NCBI RefSeq assembly: GCF_041200145.1
Contig: NZ_CP165734.1
Location: forward strand, 6,181,001 to 6,245,000
Direction: 5' to 3'
DNA from: Bradyrhizobium sp. LLZ17
GTDB lineage: Bacteria > Pseudomonadota > Alphaproteobacteria > Rhizobiales > Xanthobacteraceae
DNA: 64,000 nucleotides
Under the pieces are notes generated by a model. It made no database searches. It was given only the letters and a program-made list of their open reading frames with translations, and was not told the origin of the DNA. Position numbers and translations under genes: made by a program. Shown here piece by piece: positions 55,930 through 64,000 of the stretch (positions are counted from its first letter, which is position 1; every line of letters starts with the position of its first letter).

Positions 55930-57367
55930 ATCACTGTTGCCCGCCGCGCCCACGCCACGCGTGGTCCCGTTCCGGTCTCCGCGACACCGGCGCGGCGAAC
56001 AACTGGCATTTCTGCCGGCTGCACTTGAAATTGTGGAAACGCCGCCGTCGCCGATCGGACGCGCCATCGCGACCGCCATCATTGTGCTGTTCTGCACAGC
56101 GCTGCTGTGGGCCTGGTGGGGCACCATTGATATTGTCGCGGCGGCAACGGGAAAAATCCTCCCCAGCGGTCGTACCAAAATCGTGCAGCCGTTCGAGACC
56201 GGCGTGGTGCGTTCGATCCGGGTCCAGGATGGGCAAGCGGTCAAGGCCGGCGACGTCCTGATCGAGCTCGATCCGACGGCCAATGAAGCCGAGCGCGACC
56301 ACTTGCACAACGATCTGCTTGCCGAGCGGCTCAACATCGCACGATTGCGCGCGGCGCTTTCCGACGGCGATAATCCCATGGGTGAATTTGTGCCGCCGAA
56401 CGGCGCAGAGCCCGAGCTGATCGGCACCCAACGCCAGCTTTTGCTGAACCAGGTGACCGAACATCGAGCCAAACTCGCAGCACTTTTCCGTCAACAGGCG
56501 CAGAAGGAAGCTGAGCAGGCGACCACGGTAGCAACGATCCACAAGCTCGAGACGATCATTCCCGTGATCCAGTCGCGCGTCGAGATTCGGAAGACGTTGG
56601 TCGAGAAAGAGCTGGGCTCGAAGCTGAGTTATTTCGAGGTGGTACAGCTGCTGGTCGAGCAACAAGAGGAGTTCAATGTGCAGAAGAGCCATCTGCATGA
56701 GACCGAAGCCGCCGTTGCCGCCATTCGCGAGACGCGCGGTCAGGCCGTGGCCGAATATCGGCATACCCTGTCCGACGAACTCGCCAAGGCCGAGCAGAAG
56801 GCCAGCGGGCTCGCCCAGGATCTGATCAAGGCGGAGCAGAGAACCAGGCTGCAGCTGTTGACCGCCCCGGTGGACGGCGTCGTGCAACAACTCGCGGTTC
56901 ACACGGTCGGGGGCGTGGTGACGGCAGCGCAGCCCCTGGTGGTGGTGGTGCCGAGCGACAGCCGGCTGGAGATCGAGGCCATGGTGTCAAACAGCGACAT
57001 CGGCTTCGTTCGAGCCGGACAACAAGCCGAGATCAAGGTCGATACCTTCAATTTCACCCGCTATGGCCTGTTGCATGGCCAGGTCATTTCGGTGTCGCAG
57101 GACGCCGTAATTCGTGACCGCCAGGACCGCACCGGTGAACGGCCGCTCGCGGCTACCAGCGAATCCAGTGAGCCGAAAGGTCAGGAGTTGAACTACAGCG
57201 CGCGCATCTCGCTCGACCGCACCCGAATGCAGATCGACGACAGGATGGTCAACTTGTCGCCCGGCATGGCGGTGACGGTCGAGATCAAGACCGGATCGCG
57301 GAGCGTCCTGAGCTATCTTCTGTCGCCGTTGCGCCGCTATCGCCAGGAGATGCTGCGCGAACGCTGA
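55916..57367 (+). CDS. Type I secretion membrane fusion protein (HlyD family)
   Basis: 483 residues from ATG 55916, overlapping the transporter by 14 bases, so translation is coupled. One transmembrane helix (about 52-75, AIATAIIVLFCTALLWAWWG), then a barrel-sandwich half (KIVQPFETGVVRSIRVQDGQ), a long coiled coil (about 150-310, including EKELGSKLSYFEVVQLLVEQ), the second half (RLQLLTAPVDGVVQQLAVHT) and the HlyD C-terminal beta domain. It would bridge the ABC transporter to a TolC-type outer-membrane protein. Confidence 0.92.
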   Translation: MKSTESLLPAAPTPRVVPFRSPRHRRGEQLAFLPAALEIVETPPSPIGRAIATAIIVLFCTALLWAWWGTIDIVAAATGKILPSGRTKIVQPFETGVVRSIRVQDGQAVKAGDVLIELDPTANEAERDHLHNDLLAERLNIARLRAALSDGDNPMGEFVPPNGAEPELIGTQRQLLLNQVTEHRAKLAALFRQQAQKEAEQATTVATIHKLETIIPVIQSRVEIRKTLVEKELGSKLSYFEVVQLLVEQQEEFNVQKSHLHETEAAVAAIRETRGQAVAEYRHTLSDELAKAEQKASGLAQDLIKAEQRTRLQLLTAPVDGVVQQLAVHTVGGVVTAAQPLVVVVPSDSRLEIEAMVSNSDIGFVRAGQQAEIKVDTFNFTRYGLLHGQVISVSQDAVIRDRQDRTGERPLAATSESSEPKGQELNYSARISLDRTRMQIDDRMVNLSPGMAVTVEIKTGSRSVLSYLLSPLRRYRQEMLRER

Positions 57368-57432
57368 ATGCCGGCTGCGTTAAGGATGAGGTCGAGACAT
57401 AACCATGTTTGGATCTAAACTGGAGAGAATCG

Positions 57433-57960
57433 ATGATTGGTGTCTTAAAACTGACGGTCGCCGTGGTCTGCCTCGTCGGTGCCTGGCTGGTCGCCAAGGT
57501 GTCGGCGGAGAGTACTGGATCGATCGTCGCGCGCGCCGGCGCAGTGATCGCAACATTTCATGCCGAGGGCGCCCAGATCTACCAGTGCCGGCCGGAGTCC
57601 GAAAAATATCCGTCGGAGCCTCGCGCGCTCAGCTGGCAATTTCGCGAGCCGGTTGCCACGCTCATCGCCGACGGGAAGTCGATCGGCTTGCACTCTGCCG
57701 GTCCGAGTTGGGATCACATCGACGGCAGCGGCGTGAAGGCCAGAGTGGTCTCCGCCGCGCCCGGCGAGACTGCAAACGACATTGCCTGGCTGAGGCTTGA
57801 CACCATTGAACATCGCGGCAGCGGCGTACTGTCCGAAGCCGCGACGGTCGAGCGCATCAACACCAAAGGTGGCATGACGCAAGGACCTTGTGAAACTGCA
57901 GGCGCTTATCTCAGCGTTCCCTATTCCGCTGACTACGTTTTCTTGCGCAACAACAGCTGA
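57433..57960 (+). CDS. DUF3455 secreted protein
   Basis: 175 residues from ATG 57433, with GGAGAG 5 bases upstream. A signal segment (MIGVLKLTVAVVCLVGAWLV) precedes a DUF3455 domain: YQCRPESEKYPSEPRALSWQ, the conserved LHSAGPSWDHIDGSGVKAR core, and NTKGGMTQGPCETAG with a second cysteine. The two cysteines likely form a disulfide. Function is unknown; it follows the secretion genes by 65 bases and may belong to the same transcript. Confidence 0.8.
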   Translation: MIGVLKLTVAVVCLVGAWLVAKVSAESTGSIVARAGAVIATFHAEGAQIYQCRPESEKYPSEPRALSWQFREPVATLIADGKSIGLHSAGPSWDHIDGSGVKARVVSAAPGETANDIAWLRLDTIEHRGSGVLSEAATVERINTKGGMTQGPCETAGAYLSVPYSADYVFLRNNS

Positions 57961-58605
57961 CCGGGGGTACCAGACAACAGCGGGGCGGGGCTACAGGAAC
58001 TGTGCAGAGGCCATTTCGGTTTGCAAGCTGGGACTCGAATTTCCGCGCTTGCACCGGAAATCCGTGCAGCGACGATTCCGACCTTCTCAGGCGTGCCCGC
58101 CGGACTTACCGCGCTGTGCCTCGGTGCCGCGATGGCGATCCTGATAATTTCGTTAAGCCAACGCTCGGAGCCGCGGGCCCTTCCAGCATCAGTGCCACGT
58201 CGCAGGCAGGCCGCGGCTTGCTGAACAGAAGGCACTGCCAGTCGGTTCGCGCTGGCCCGCCTAACCGCACATACGAAGGCCGCAGCGGGAGGTTAAATCG
58301 CTGCGGCCCGCGCAGGTCAAAAAAAGCCGGGTTAAATAGACAAGTGAAATATGGACCAGCCCCGGGATCTAAAAACCTACTCCGTCATGTGTCCGGTGCA
58401 ACATAAAATCGTTGTTTCCATTAACGGAACCGGGTTGCTGTTGCAAAATGGATGACAGCGCACTTGACATGGACGGGATGCACGCCCGATCGCCGAGAAG
58501 CTCCGTCGCAACCGCCTCAGTCGGCGTGCTCTTAGGTCTGTCGATCTATGTTAGTTCGCGGGCGGCTCCAGCGTGACAGGGTGTTCCCAACGGGGAACGA
58601 GCACG
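57961..58605. other. Intergenic region, no gene supported
   Basis: 645 bases. Short open frames on both strands have no coding character and no ribosome sites. Possible promoter for the small gene at 58606 near TTGACATGG (58466). Nothing repeated was recognised. Confidence 0.4.
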
Positions 58606-58779
58606 ATGGACTACCGCGCTTACAGCCAGGACGGACATATCAGTGGAGTCCAAGAGCTCGACTGCGCTGACGACGATGAAGCCAAGGCGAAAGCCACCCA
58701 GATGCTCGACCGCCACGATTTGGAATTGTGGCAGCGAGATCGGCGCGTCGCTGTTTTGAAGCGCCATACAAGGCAGTAA
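58606..58779 (+). CDS. Small conserved hypothetical protein
   Basis: 57 residues (MDYRAYSQDGHISGVQELDC to the stop). The pattern of a beta hairpin, Asp/Ala-rich helix and ELWQRDRRVAVLKRH end is seen in small Bradyrhizobium proteins of unknown role. GGGAACGAG lies 7 bases upstream of the ATG. Confidence 0.65.
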   Translation: MDYRAYSQDGHISGVQELDCADDDEAKAKATQMLDRHDLELWQRDRRVAVLKRHTRQ

Positions 58780-58951
58780 GCCTGCCTCGGTTGACAGCCA
58801 CCAGGGTTTTCGTTTTGTGCTTACCTTGAGGTAGATCAAGGTATCTAACAGGGCCCGGAACACATTGCGAACGCAAACTTTCCGCCTGCGGAACACAAGG
58901 TTAAGGCCGCCTCAGTTGGGCCGCCTGTTTCTGTGCGGCGGTTTACGGAAT

Positions 58952-59191
58952 TCAGTAGCGCCGATAGTATCGATGGGCATAGGGCCGACGAACGACGACT
59001 ACGCCGCGGCGATAGGCAGGACGATAGACCGGGCGGGTTCGGACGCATCCGTGCCGACCGCACACCAGGGCTACTGTCTCAACGCTCGCGATGTTTGATT
59101 GTCCAAGCGGAGCAACGGGCATCGCCGATGCCGTTGCAATTGAGAATGCGGTCCCACCGAGAACGGTCAGTGCGGCAAGTGTAAGTTTCAT
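58952..59191 (-). CDS. Small secreted protein with basic tyrosine-rich tail
   Basis: 79 residues from ATG 59191. A signal peptide (MKLTLAALTVLGGTAFSIATASA) is followed by two cysteines (CGRHGC) and a tail rich in Arg/Tyr/Val (YRPAYRRGVVVVRRPYAHRY). Similar short exported proteins are frequent in Bradyrhizobium. No function known. An upstream start at 59215 is possible. Confidence 0.65.
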   Translation of the reverse strand: MKLTLAALTVLGGTAFSIATASAMPVAPLGQSNIASVETVALVCGRHGCVRTRPVYRPAYRRGVVVVRRPYAHRYYRRY

Positions 59192-59341
59192 CCATCCTAC
59201 TCCAGCGGAGCCCATCCCCGCTAACCAGCCTTAGACGTTCGTCCCTGAACCTCGGATGACCAACCGCCCCAGCCTTGCGGGCGCGGGTACCGGTGGATGG
59301 TGGTCCGCTTTTTTGACCCAGCAGACGTTCGTGGTGAGCTC

Positions 59342-59671
59342 TTAACCAGTGTTTCTGACCGCCTCTGCCAGCATGGAGTAGAGCTGCTGCTTGCTGAATT
59401 CCTTGGGCTGCTGCCTCTCCGCTGTGTTTCGCGACACCTTCCGTGCGACTGAACGGGCGCAGGCTGCCGACGACGTCGGCCTCAGCTTCAGGGGCGGCCT
59501 TATCTTGGGCGTTGCCGTGGGCGGCTTGTGGCCACGCTTCAGCCCCAGACGGGTCAACATGCCGCAAACAGCGTTACGACTGCACCCGAGATGACGCGCT
59601 ATCTGCGCGGCGCTCTGTCCTGCGGACCAGCGCCTGTTGAGGAGCGCTATGTTTTTCGCATCCCAGCCCAT
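59342..59671 (-). CDS. gcrA: GcrA-family cell-cycle regulator
   Basis: 109 residues from ATG 59671. The first 50 residues (MGWDAKNIALLNRRWSAGQS, AAQIARHLGCSRNAVCGMLT, RLGLKRG) match the DNA-binding start of GcrA, the alphaproteobacterial sigma-70 cofactor acting at GANTC-methylated promoters. The C-terminal part is shorter and more basic than in Caulobacter GcrA, so this may be a paralogue rather than the master regulator. A longer upstream frame is rich in K/T and unsupported. Confidence 0.8.
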   Translation of the reverse strand: MGWDAKNIALLNRRWSAGQSAAQIARHLGCSRNAVCGMLTRLGLKRGHKPPTATPKIRPPLKLRPTSSAACARSVARKVSRNTAERQQPKEFSKQQLYSMLAEAVRNTG

Positions 59672-59708
59672 GCGAGATATTATAGCGTGGACTGCCGAAC
59701 ACGCTAGG

Positions 59709-59879
59709 CTAGTCTTCATCCGGCTCGCGCACGACCGGCGGTTCGTCAGCGTCATCTTCCTCTTCGTCGTCTTCGTCCTCGTCGTCTTCATCGGGATCTC
59801 TTGGTGGCATCGCGGTGCCGACGAACGTTGTCGAGTAGGTCGCTGGGATGGAAAATGCTTCGGAGGTGTGTTGCTTCAT
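59709..59879 (-). CDS. Small highly acidic protein
   Basis: 56 residues from ATG 59879 (MKQHTSEAFSIPATYSTTFV). The second half (MPPRDPDEDDEDEDDEEEDD) is almost pure Asp/Glu, ending ADEPPVVREPDED. A shorter start at MPPRD is possible. Function unknown; the low-complexity acidic tail could bind metal or basic proteins. Confidence 0.5.
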   Translation of the reverse strand: MKQHTSEAFSIPATYSTTFVGTAMPPRDPDEDDEDEDDEEEDDADEPPVVREPDED

Positions 59880-59966
59880 GTTGCTGCTCCGCAAACGCAA
59901 CGGGGGACATCAAGTCGACGACATGAGCAAGGCGGTGGCATCCACCACGCAAATGACAGCGTTCAG

Positions 59967-60278
59967 CTACTTTATCCCCGAGGACTCATTCGGCTCTATG
60001 TTCACCAAAACCTTGCCCGTGGTGATTTCGGGAACTCCAAGGTCGAGGTCATGTAGACTTGCTTGAACAAACGCCAGTATCTTGGCGTTCGCTGCATTGG
60101 CGCTTTCTCGGTCGTCAAACATCATCACGGCGATGCCAACACCGTCACCCGCATCCAGCACATGGTAAGATCTGAATCCGTGCGATTGCCTTAGGATCTG
60201 GCCGACACCGCTCTTGGCGCGGCGAGCGGCGTCCGCCACCGAACGAACCTTGGTATACTTGCGAATGACCATGTACAT
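59967..60278 (-). CDS. ABM-like dimeric alpha/beta-barrel protein
   Basis: 103 residues (MYMVIRKYTKVRSVADAARR). The early strand MYMVIRKY, the GFRSYHVLDAGDGVGIAVMM strand pair and the ESANAANAKILAFVQASLHD helix fit the antibiotic-biosynthesis-monooxygenase-like ferredoxin fold. Catalytic residues are not evident. Lies 168 bases downstream of dodecin on the same strand and may be cotranscribed. Confidence 0.65.
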   Translation of the reverse strand: MYMVIRKYTKVRSVADAARRAKSGVGQILRQSHGFRSYHVLDAGDGVGIAVMMFDDRESANAANAKILAFVQASLHDLDLGVPEITTGKVLVNIEPNESSGIK

Positions 60279-60445
60279 GAGGCCACCACGAGCCACACGC
60301 CCCAACGCATCAAAGCATATCGCTCCCAGTCGGACTATGTCCAACTTCCGAGATGGGCCACAGTGTCCGGTTGGGCGGACCGGGCACCGCGCGCCTTCTC
60401 CAATCGGTCCTCCTCGCCCTGCACGTGGCGGCGAGGTGCTGAGGC

Positions 60446-60660
60446 TCAGGAGCCCTCGAACTTGAACGATACGTTGAGCTTGGCGCGATAGGCTTCCACT
60501 TTCCTTTGTCATCCAGCTGCATATCGAGCTTGACGACCTCTGCAATGCGAAGATCTCGGAGAGATTTTGCAGCTTGTTCGACCGCATTCGCGGCCGCCTT
60601 CTCCCATGAGGCGCCGCTTGTACCGACCAGTTCAATGACTTTGTAGACGCTATCAGGCAT
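60446..60660 (-). CDS. Dodecin (flavin-binding), one-base frameshift
   Basis: Starts MPDSVYKVIELVGTSGASWE and continues AAAKSLRDLRIAEVVKLDMQ-type dodecin sequence. One missing A in the run at 60500-60502 puts the last strand in another frame; corrected it ends VEAYRAKLNVSFKFEGS at 60446. Length 71 residues, normal for the family. Dodecins form hollow dodecamers that store flavin. Read without correction the frame runs on to 60310 in unrelated sequence. Confidence 0.82.
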
Positions 60661-61323
60661 GTTGTTATTCTGTCCGGTATGACGCAGGAAATCTAGCATG
60701 AGGGTCTCGACGCGGATACGTCTCGGGGGATGCTACCCGGAGCCGCGAAGGGACAAAACTGCACTTGGCCGGAGGGCAGCTTTTGGCCGCAGCTAACCTG
60801 CCGAGCAGCGCCATCATGTCCGCTCATGGCGTGCAGACGGAAACGGGTCCGATTGGCTGTCACTTTTCTGTTTGACCCAATGTATGGTCCGGCCGTGCGT
60901 AGCAAGAAGATTTCGTCGGATTGGCGGTGAGCGGTCTTGCATCAATCTATATCCGGCCTCTGATTGGAGCGTGTCGTGCTCCGGGGCCATCATGGCTATC
61001 AGCGCGTGCGCGTGCGTTCTCATTAACGGACAGGCCTCGATCGAGCTATTCGGGTCACCAGTGTTCGCATGCGCCGGGAAGACCGAATCTCCATCTCGTC
61101 TCATCCTCTCGCAGACCTCGGCTGGAAACTGTTGATGGGTTACGTCATCGCCTGCTCCTCATATCGCGCAGTTCCTTTGTTCGAGCCAAGGGCCGTTCCT
61201 TCGTCCCGGCCCGCAGAGCGTCGATCGCGTCGCGCGCAGGGGCGGTCAAGGCCGGCGCTTGGCTTGCGGCTGGCTCCGGCGTGGCCAGGCTGCGCCTTGA
61301 CCGCGCCGAGCACGGCGCGAGGA
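60661..61323. other. Intergenic region, no gene supported
   Basis: 663 bases between dodecin and the IS110 fragment. Overlapping open frames on both strands look non-coding. The right 170 bases may be the outer part of the IS110-type element. Confidence 0.4.
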
Positions 61324-61800
61324 TCAAGCGGGTTGGACGCCTGCATCGTCGGTCCTCGTCAGTTCGAAGGCGCGTCCTTTAGCCAGCACCGCCCAGGCGA
61401 TGCGGGCAAGCTTGTTGGCGAGCGCGATCGCCAGCACGTTGTGGTGCAACCGCCTCTTGGCGGCTTCGATCCAGGATTTGAGCCCGTAACGTTCCCAGTT
61501 CTTTATCCTGACCAGCACAACCCATGCCGCCTGTACGAACAGAACGCGCGGGTAGCGATTGCCGCGCCTCGAGATTTTGCCGAGGATCGTGCGATCTCCC
61601 GTCGAGATCTGCTTGGGCACCAGTCCAAGCCAGGCGCCGAAGTCGCGGCCTTTGGAGAAGACGTCTCCAGTGCCGATAGCCGCCACCATGGCACTCGAAA
61701 TGATCGGCCCGATGCCAGGCACCGTCATCAGGCGCGAACAGGCCTGATCTTGACGGGCCAGTGCCTCGATCTCGCCGGGGCGGGGCAGGAGCACGGCCGG
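61324..61800 (-). mobile_element. IS110-family transposase, C-terminal fragment
   Basis: About 155 residues with the C-terminal transposase_20 domain: LMTVPGIGPIISSAMVAAIG, FGAWLGLVPKQISTGDRTIL and GKISRRGNRYPRVLFVQAAW. The N-terminal DEDD (RuvC-like) domain is absent, cut at about 61810, so the element is dead. Confidence 0.85.
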
Positions 61801-61918
61801 ACCATCCCATTAGGGGGCTGGCAACCTGCTATAATCTTTCGCCTTTTTCTGTCACGCCTTTCGCGCTGTCCGCACGAACTCCTGGATTTTATGTGCTAAG
61901 GTAAGCAATTCTCACGCG

Positions 61919-62286
61919 ATGAGACGTCAGATGAGGCGACGGCAATTTCTAACTCTTCTCGTGGGCGCAGCAGCCGCTCGGCCGATTAGAAGCAACGCAC
62001 AACAGCCTGCAAAGCGACCCGTGATTGGTTTTGTGTTGGCAGGAACACAATCCTCCCATGGTGCATGGGTAGCCGCATTCACCCAGCGCTTGTCAGACTT
62101 GGGTGGATAGATGGACGGAACGTCACGATCGAGTATAGGTGGGCAGCGGGCGACGTTCAGCGAACTACGGAATATGCGGCTGAACTCGCGCGACGGAAAG
62201 TCGACCTGATCGTCACGTCGGCGTACGGCGTCGTGGCCTCCAAAGAAGCAACGTCACCATTCCTATACGCGCTGCCACCAAGCTTT
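61919..62286 (+). pseudogene. ABC transporter substrate-binding protein fragment
   Basis: Begins with a twin-arginine-like signal (MRRQMRRRQFLTLLVGAAAA) and AQQPAKRPVIGFVLAG, then WVAAFTQRLSDLG. A missing G near 62101 shifts to WIDGRNVTIEYRWAAGDVQR and ARRKVDLIVTSAYGVVASKE, typical of the ABC_sub_bind family (PF04392). After about 120 residues the similarity stops, so two thirds of the gene are lost. Confidence 0.75.
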
Positions 62287-62474
62287 CGCGCTCCTGGCGC
62301 TCCTACTAATTGCCTCGGCTCCCGGTGCTGGATAGCGGAGCCCGTGGCGAAAGCCAAAACTTCAAAAACTGATCAACGCGCTGGCTAACGTCGGCTCTTG
62401 GCCCAGGCCGTGTGAAAGCGTTCTGTTTCCGGTGATTCGCGCGATAGGATTCCCCGCACTTGCGGGGAGGTCCG

Positions 62475-62840
62475 ATGAAGCGCTTTGTTGAAGGGGTGGA
62501 TAGCGGGCAGAGCATGCTGTTTCCGGCATCGCTCGATGACTATGTGACCGTGGATAATCCAGTGCGAGCGGTCGACGTGTTCGTCGAGAGTCTCGATCTC
62601 GGCAAGCTCGGGTTCATCGGCGTCCAGCCATTCGACACGGGCCGACCCAGCTATCACCCCCGGTACGATGCTCAAGCTTTACATCTACGGCTATCTCAAT
62701 CGAGTTCCGTCGAGCCGGCGCTTGGAGCGGGAATGCCAGCGCAATATCGAGATGATTTGGTTGACCGGTCAGCTGACGCCGGATTTCAAGACGATCGCTG
62801 ACTTCCGCAAGGACAATGGCAAATTGGGGCGCTCCTTCTT
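62475..62840 (+). mobile_element. IS1182-family transposase, 5' fragment with frameshift
   Basis: Starts MKRFVEGVDSGQSMLFPASL with GGGGAGG upstream, then DNPVRAVDVFVESLDLGKLG. An extra C in the run at 62657-62661 changes frame to MLKLYIYGYLNRVPSSRRLE, RECQRNIEMIWLTGQLTPDF and KTIADFRKDNGK. It ends near 62835; the DDE catalytic part is missing. A shorter relative is at 44839. Confidence 0.85.
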
Positions 62841-62947
62841 CGGGCGCGGTTTAGGTTTCCCCTTTCGAGCAGGCCTGCTGCTTAACCGTGTGGTCGTAGA
62901 CGCGCCCCTGGAGTCGGTACATTAGCAGGTTCAGCGCAGGCTGCGTG

Positions 62948-63145
62948 ATGGCCGGCGCCATCCACGAATGCGAGGAGCACGGCTGGGCGAAGGACCGCGC
63001 CGATCCGCACGCGCGCGAACGGGCCTTCGATATCGCCAGGCGCGATCCGCCCGAGAGTTCGTCCCCGGCGCAGGCCGCCGCCGAGATCCACGGCGTCCTT
63101 GGCTCCATCGGCGATACCTGCCCGGAGTGTCTGTCTGATTGCTGA
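62948..63145 (+). CDS. Small hypothetical protein with C-terminal CxxC
   Basis: 65 residues (MAGAIHECEEHGWAKDRADP to the stop). The C-terminal DTCPECLSDC has a CxxC pair, with further Cys/His near the start (HECEEHG), so a metal site is possible. GTG 62945 is an alternative start. The composition is that of a real gene, but it lies at the edge of the broken IS, and the 155 bases after it are empty. Confidence 0.5.
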   Translation: MAGAIHECEEHGWAKDRADPHARERAFDIARRDPPESSSPAQAAAEIHGVLGSIGDTCPECLSDC

Positions 63146-63300
63146 GCATCGCCTGTCTGCGCCGGACGCCCCCAAAGCGCCGAAGTCACCGTCCTCGCTA
63201 AGCAGGGGCCAATCAGCTGCAGAGGGCCTGGTACTCCGGGCTATTCGCGCCGCCTAGGCGGGCTGGCCCAGTCTTCTCGCGGTGCGACCGCTCCTGACGG

Positions 63301-64000
63301 CTAGGGGCGCAGCGCCCCCTCCCATTGGAGCGGCATGCGGAACGTGAACCTGGTCTCCGCTTCGGACGAAGTAACCTCGATCGAGCCACTATGGGCCCTG
63401 GCAATCTCGGCTGCGATGTAGAGGCCAAGTCCGAGCCCTTGCGAGGGCCCGTGCGCCTCTCCCCGATAGAACGGCTGAAACAGGCGCTTGCGCGCCTCTT
63501 CCGGAATGGCCACCCCGCTGTTAGCCACCGAGAGCTCGAAGTGTCCTCCGCCGGCACTTGAATCGACACGCACAGGCCGGTCCGGTGCCCCGTGACTGAT
63601 TGCATTGCCGAGCAAGTTAGAGAGCAACTGGGCGATGCGGGCCGGATCGCAGTAGAACGGTGTCTCGACCTCGAAATGAGTCTCGATGCTGCGATCCGGA
63701 TGGGCCGCGGCCAGTTCCGCCACGACGTGGTCGAGCACGGGCTCGATGGCGGTGATGGCCTTCGACAGCGAAATTCCTCCCCCGAGGCGGCCCCGAGCCA
63801 GGTCCATGACGCTTTCGATCATTTTGGCCATGCGGCCCACGCTGCTCTGCATCATGGCCTCGAGCCGGAGCGCGTCCTCCGGCGTCTCGGCCTTGAGCAT
63901 CAGACGTGCGCCGGCCGCGATCGATGCGAGCGGATTACGCAGGTCATGGCCGAGGACGGCGATGAACTGCTCGCGCAGTTCGGCATTTTCACGCTCCTGT
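63301..64000 (-). CDS. Sensor histidine kinase, C-terminal part (partial)
   Basis: Continues past the right edge. The H-box is FIAVLGHDLRNPLASIAAGA, near 63940, followed by the dimerisation helix, then the N-box LLSNLLGNAISHG, a weak D-box (VANSGVAIPEE), the F-box LFQPFYRG and the G-box GLGLGLYIAAEIARAHSG. All ATP-binding elements are present. The upstream ERENAELREQ is a coiled coil that links to a PAS/GAF sensor outside the window. No response regulator is visible on this side. Confidence 0.88.
   Translation of the reverse strand, partial: QERENAELREQFIAVLGHDLRNPLASIAAGARLMLKAETPEDALRLEAMMQSSVGRMAKMIESVMDLARGRLGGGISLSKAITAIEPVLDHVVAELAAAHPDRSIETHFEVETPFYCDPARIAQLLSNLLGNAISHGAPDRPVRVDSSAGGGHFELSVANSGVAIPEEARKRLFQPFYRGEAHGPSQGLGLGLYIAAEIARAHSGSIEVTSSEAETRFTFRMPLQWEGALRP

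Noticed and set aside
46375..57960. The RTX locus as a classic cytolysin operon
   Set aside because: There is no acyltransferase (HlyC-type) gene and no hydrophobic pore-forming domain in the RTX protein, so a haemolysin-like role was not assigned.
60721..60900. Possible small gene between dodecin and the IS110 fragment
   Set aside because: Frames on both strands are short, overlap each other and have no ribosome site or family-like pattern.
1..64000. CRISPR arrays, rRNA genes, replication origin
   Set aside because: No array of regularly spaced identical repeats, no rRNA-like stretch and no DnaA-box cluster was seen. The regular repeats present are intergenic palindromes or RTX codons.

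Overview
The window looks like a chromosome segment of an alphaproteobacterium close to Bradyrhizobium (Nitrobacteraceae). This rests on high GC, a GcrA-family regulator, a CyaC-like cyclase anchor, a VirA-like kinase, CYP153-like P450s and several families of long palindromic intergenic repeats typical of that group. No tool was run, so the assignment is by recognition only.

Layout. 1-6.7 kb: 5' part of a CyaC-like cyclase, a GT39 glycosyltransferase, the YcjX/YcjF pair, a HlyIII-family membrane protein and an SDR. 6.8-15.7 kb: catabolic block with a benzoylformate-decarboxylase-like enzyme, a hydratase, a class III CoA-transferase, an acyl-CoA dehydrogenase, a divergent LysR regulator and two tandem P450s. 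16-19 kb: DUF898, M48 peptidase and DUF305 membrane proteins. 19-22.4 kb: URC-type uracil catabolism operon (URC1-URC4-upp) behind a leader holding a terminator hairpin. 22.7-33.6 kb: a PLP enzyme, a DUF2927 protein, an L,D-transpeptidase, an acetolactate-synthase-like enzyme, an animal-type haem peroxidase, a GreA-like factor, a C45 peptidase and hypotheticals.

33.6-46 kb is accessory and patchy. It holds an alpha/beta-hydrolase-cyclase fusion, an actinobacterial-type DapD, an LRR protein, a DoxX remnant, a 3' tRNA-Val fragment (probable att site) next to a tyrosine integrase, and a heavily degraded phytochelatin synthase. 46.4-58 kb is a coherent secretion locus: OmpR-type regulator, diheme cytochrome c peroxidase, VirA-like hybrid kinase, a 966-residue RTX-repeat protein, a type I secretion ABC transporter, its HlyD adaptor and a DUF3455 protein. 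58-64 kb holds small proteins (GcrA, dodecin, ABM-like), a stretch of broken mobile elements and the 3' part of a sensor kinase.

A recurring feature is single-base indels, mostly in short homopolymers, that split otherwise well-conserved genes (GT39, YcjX, acyl-CoA dehydrogenase end, PLP enzyme, C45 peptidase, cyclase fusion, dodecin). This pattern is more like residual sequencing error than decay. For these genes the coordinates given span the whole reconstructed gene.
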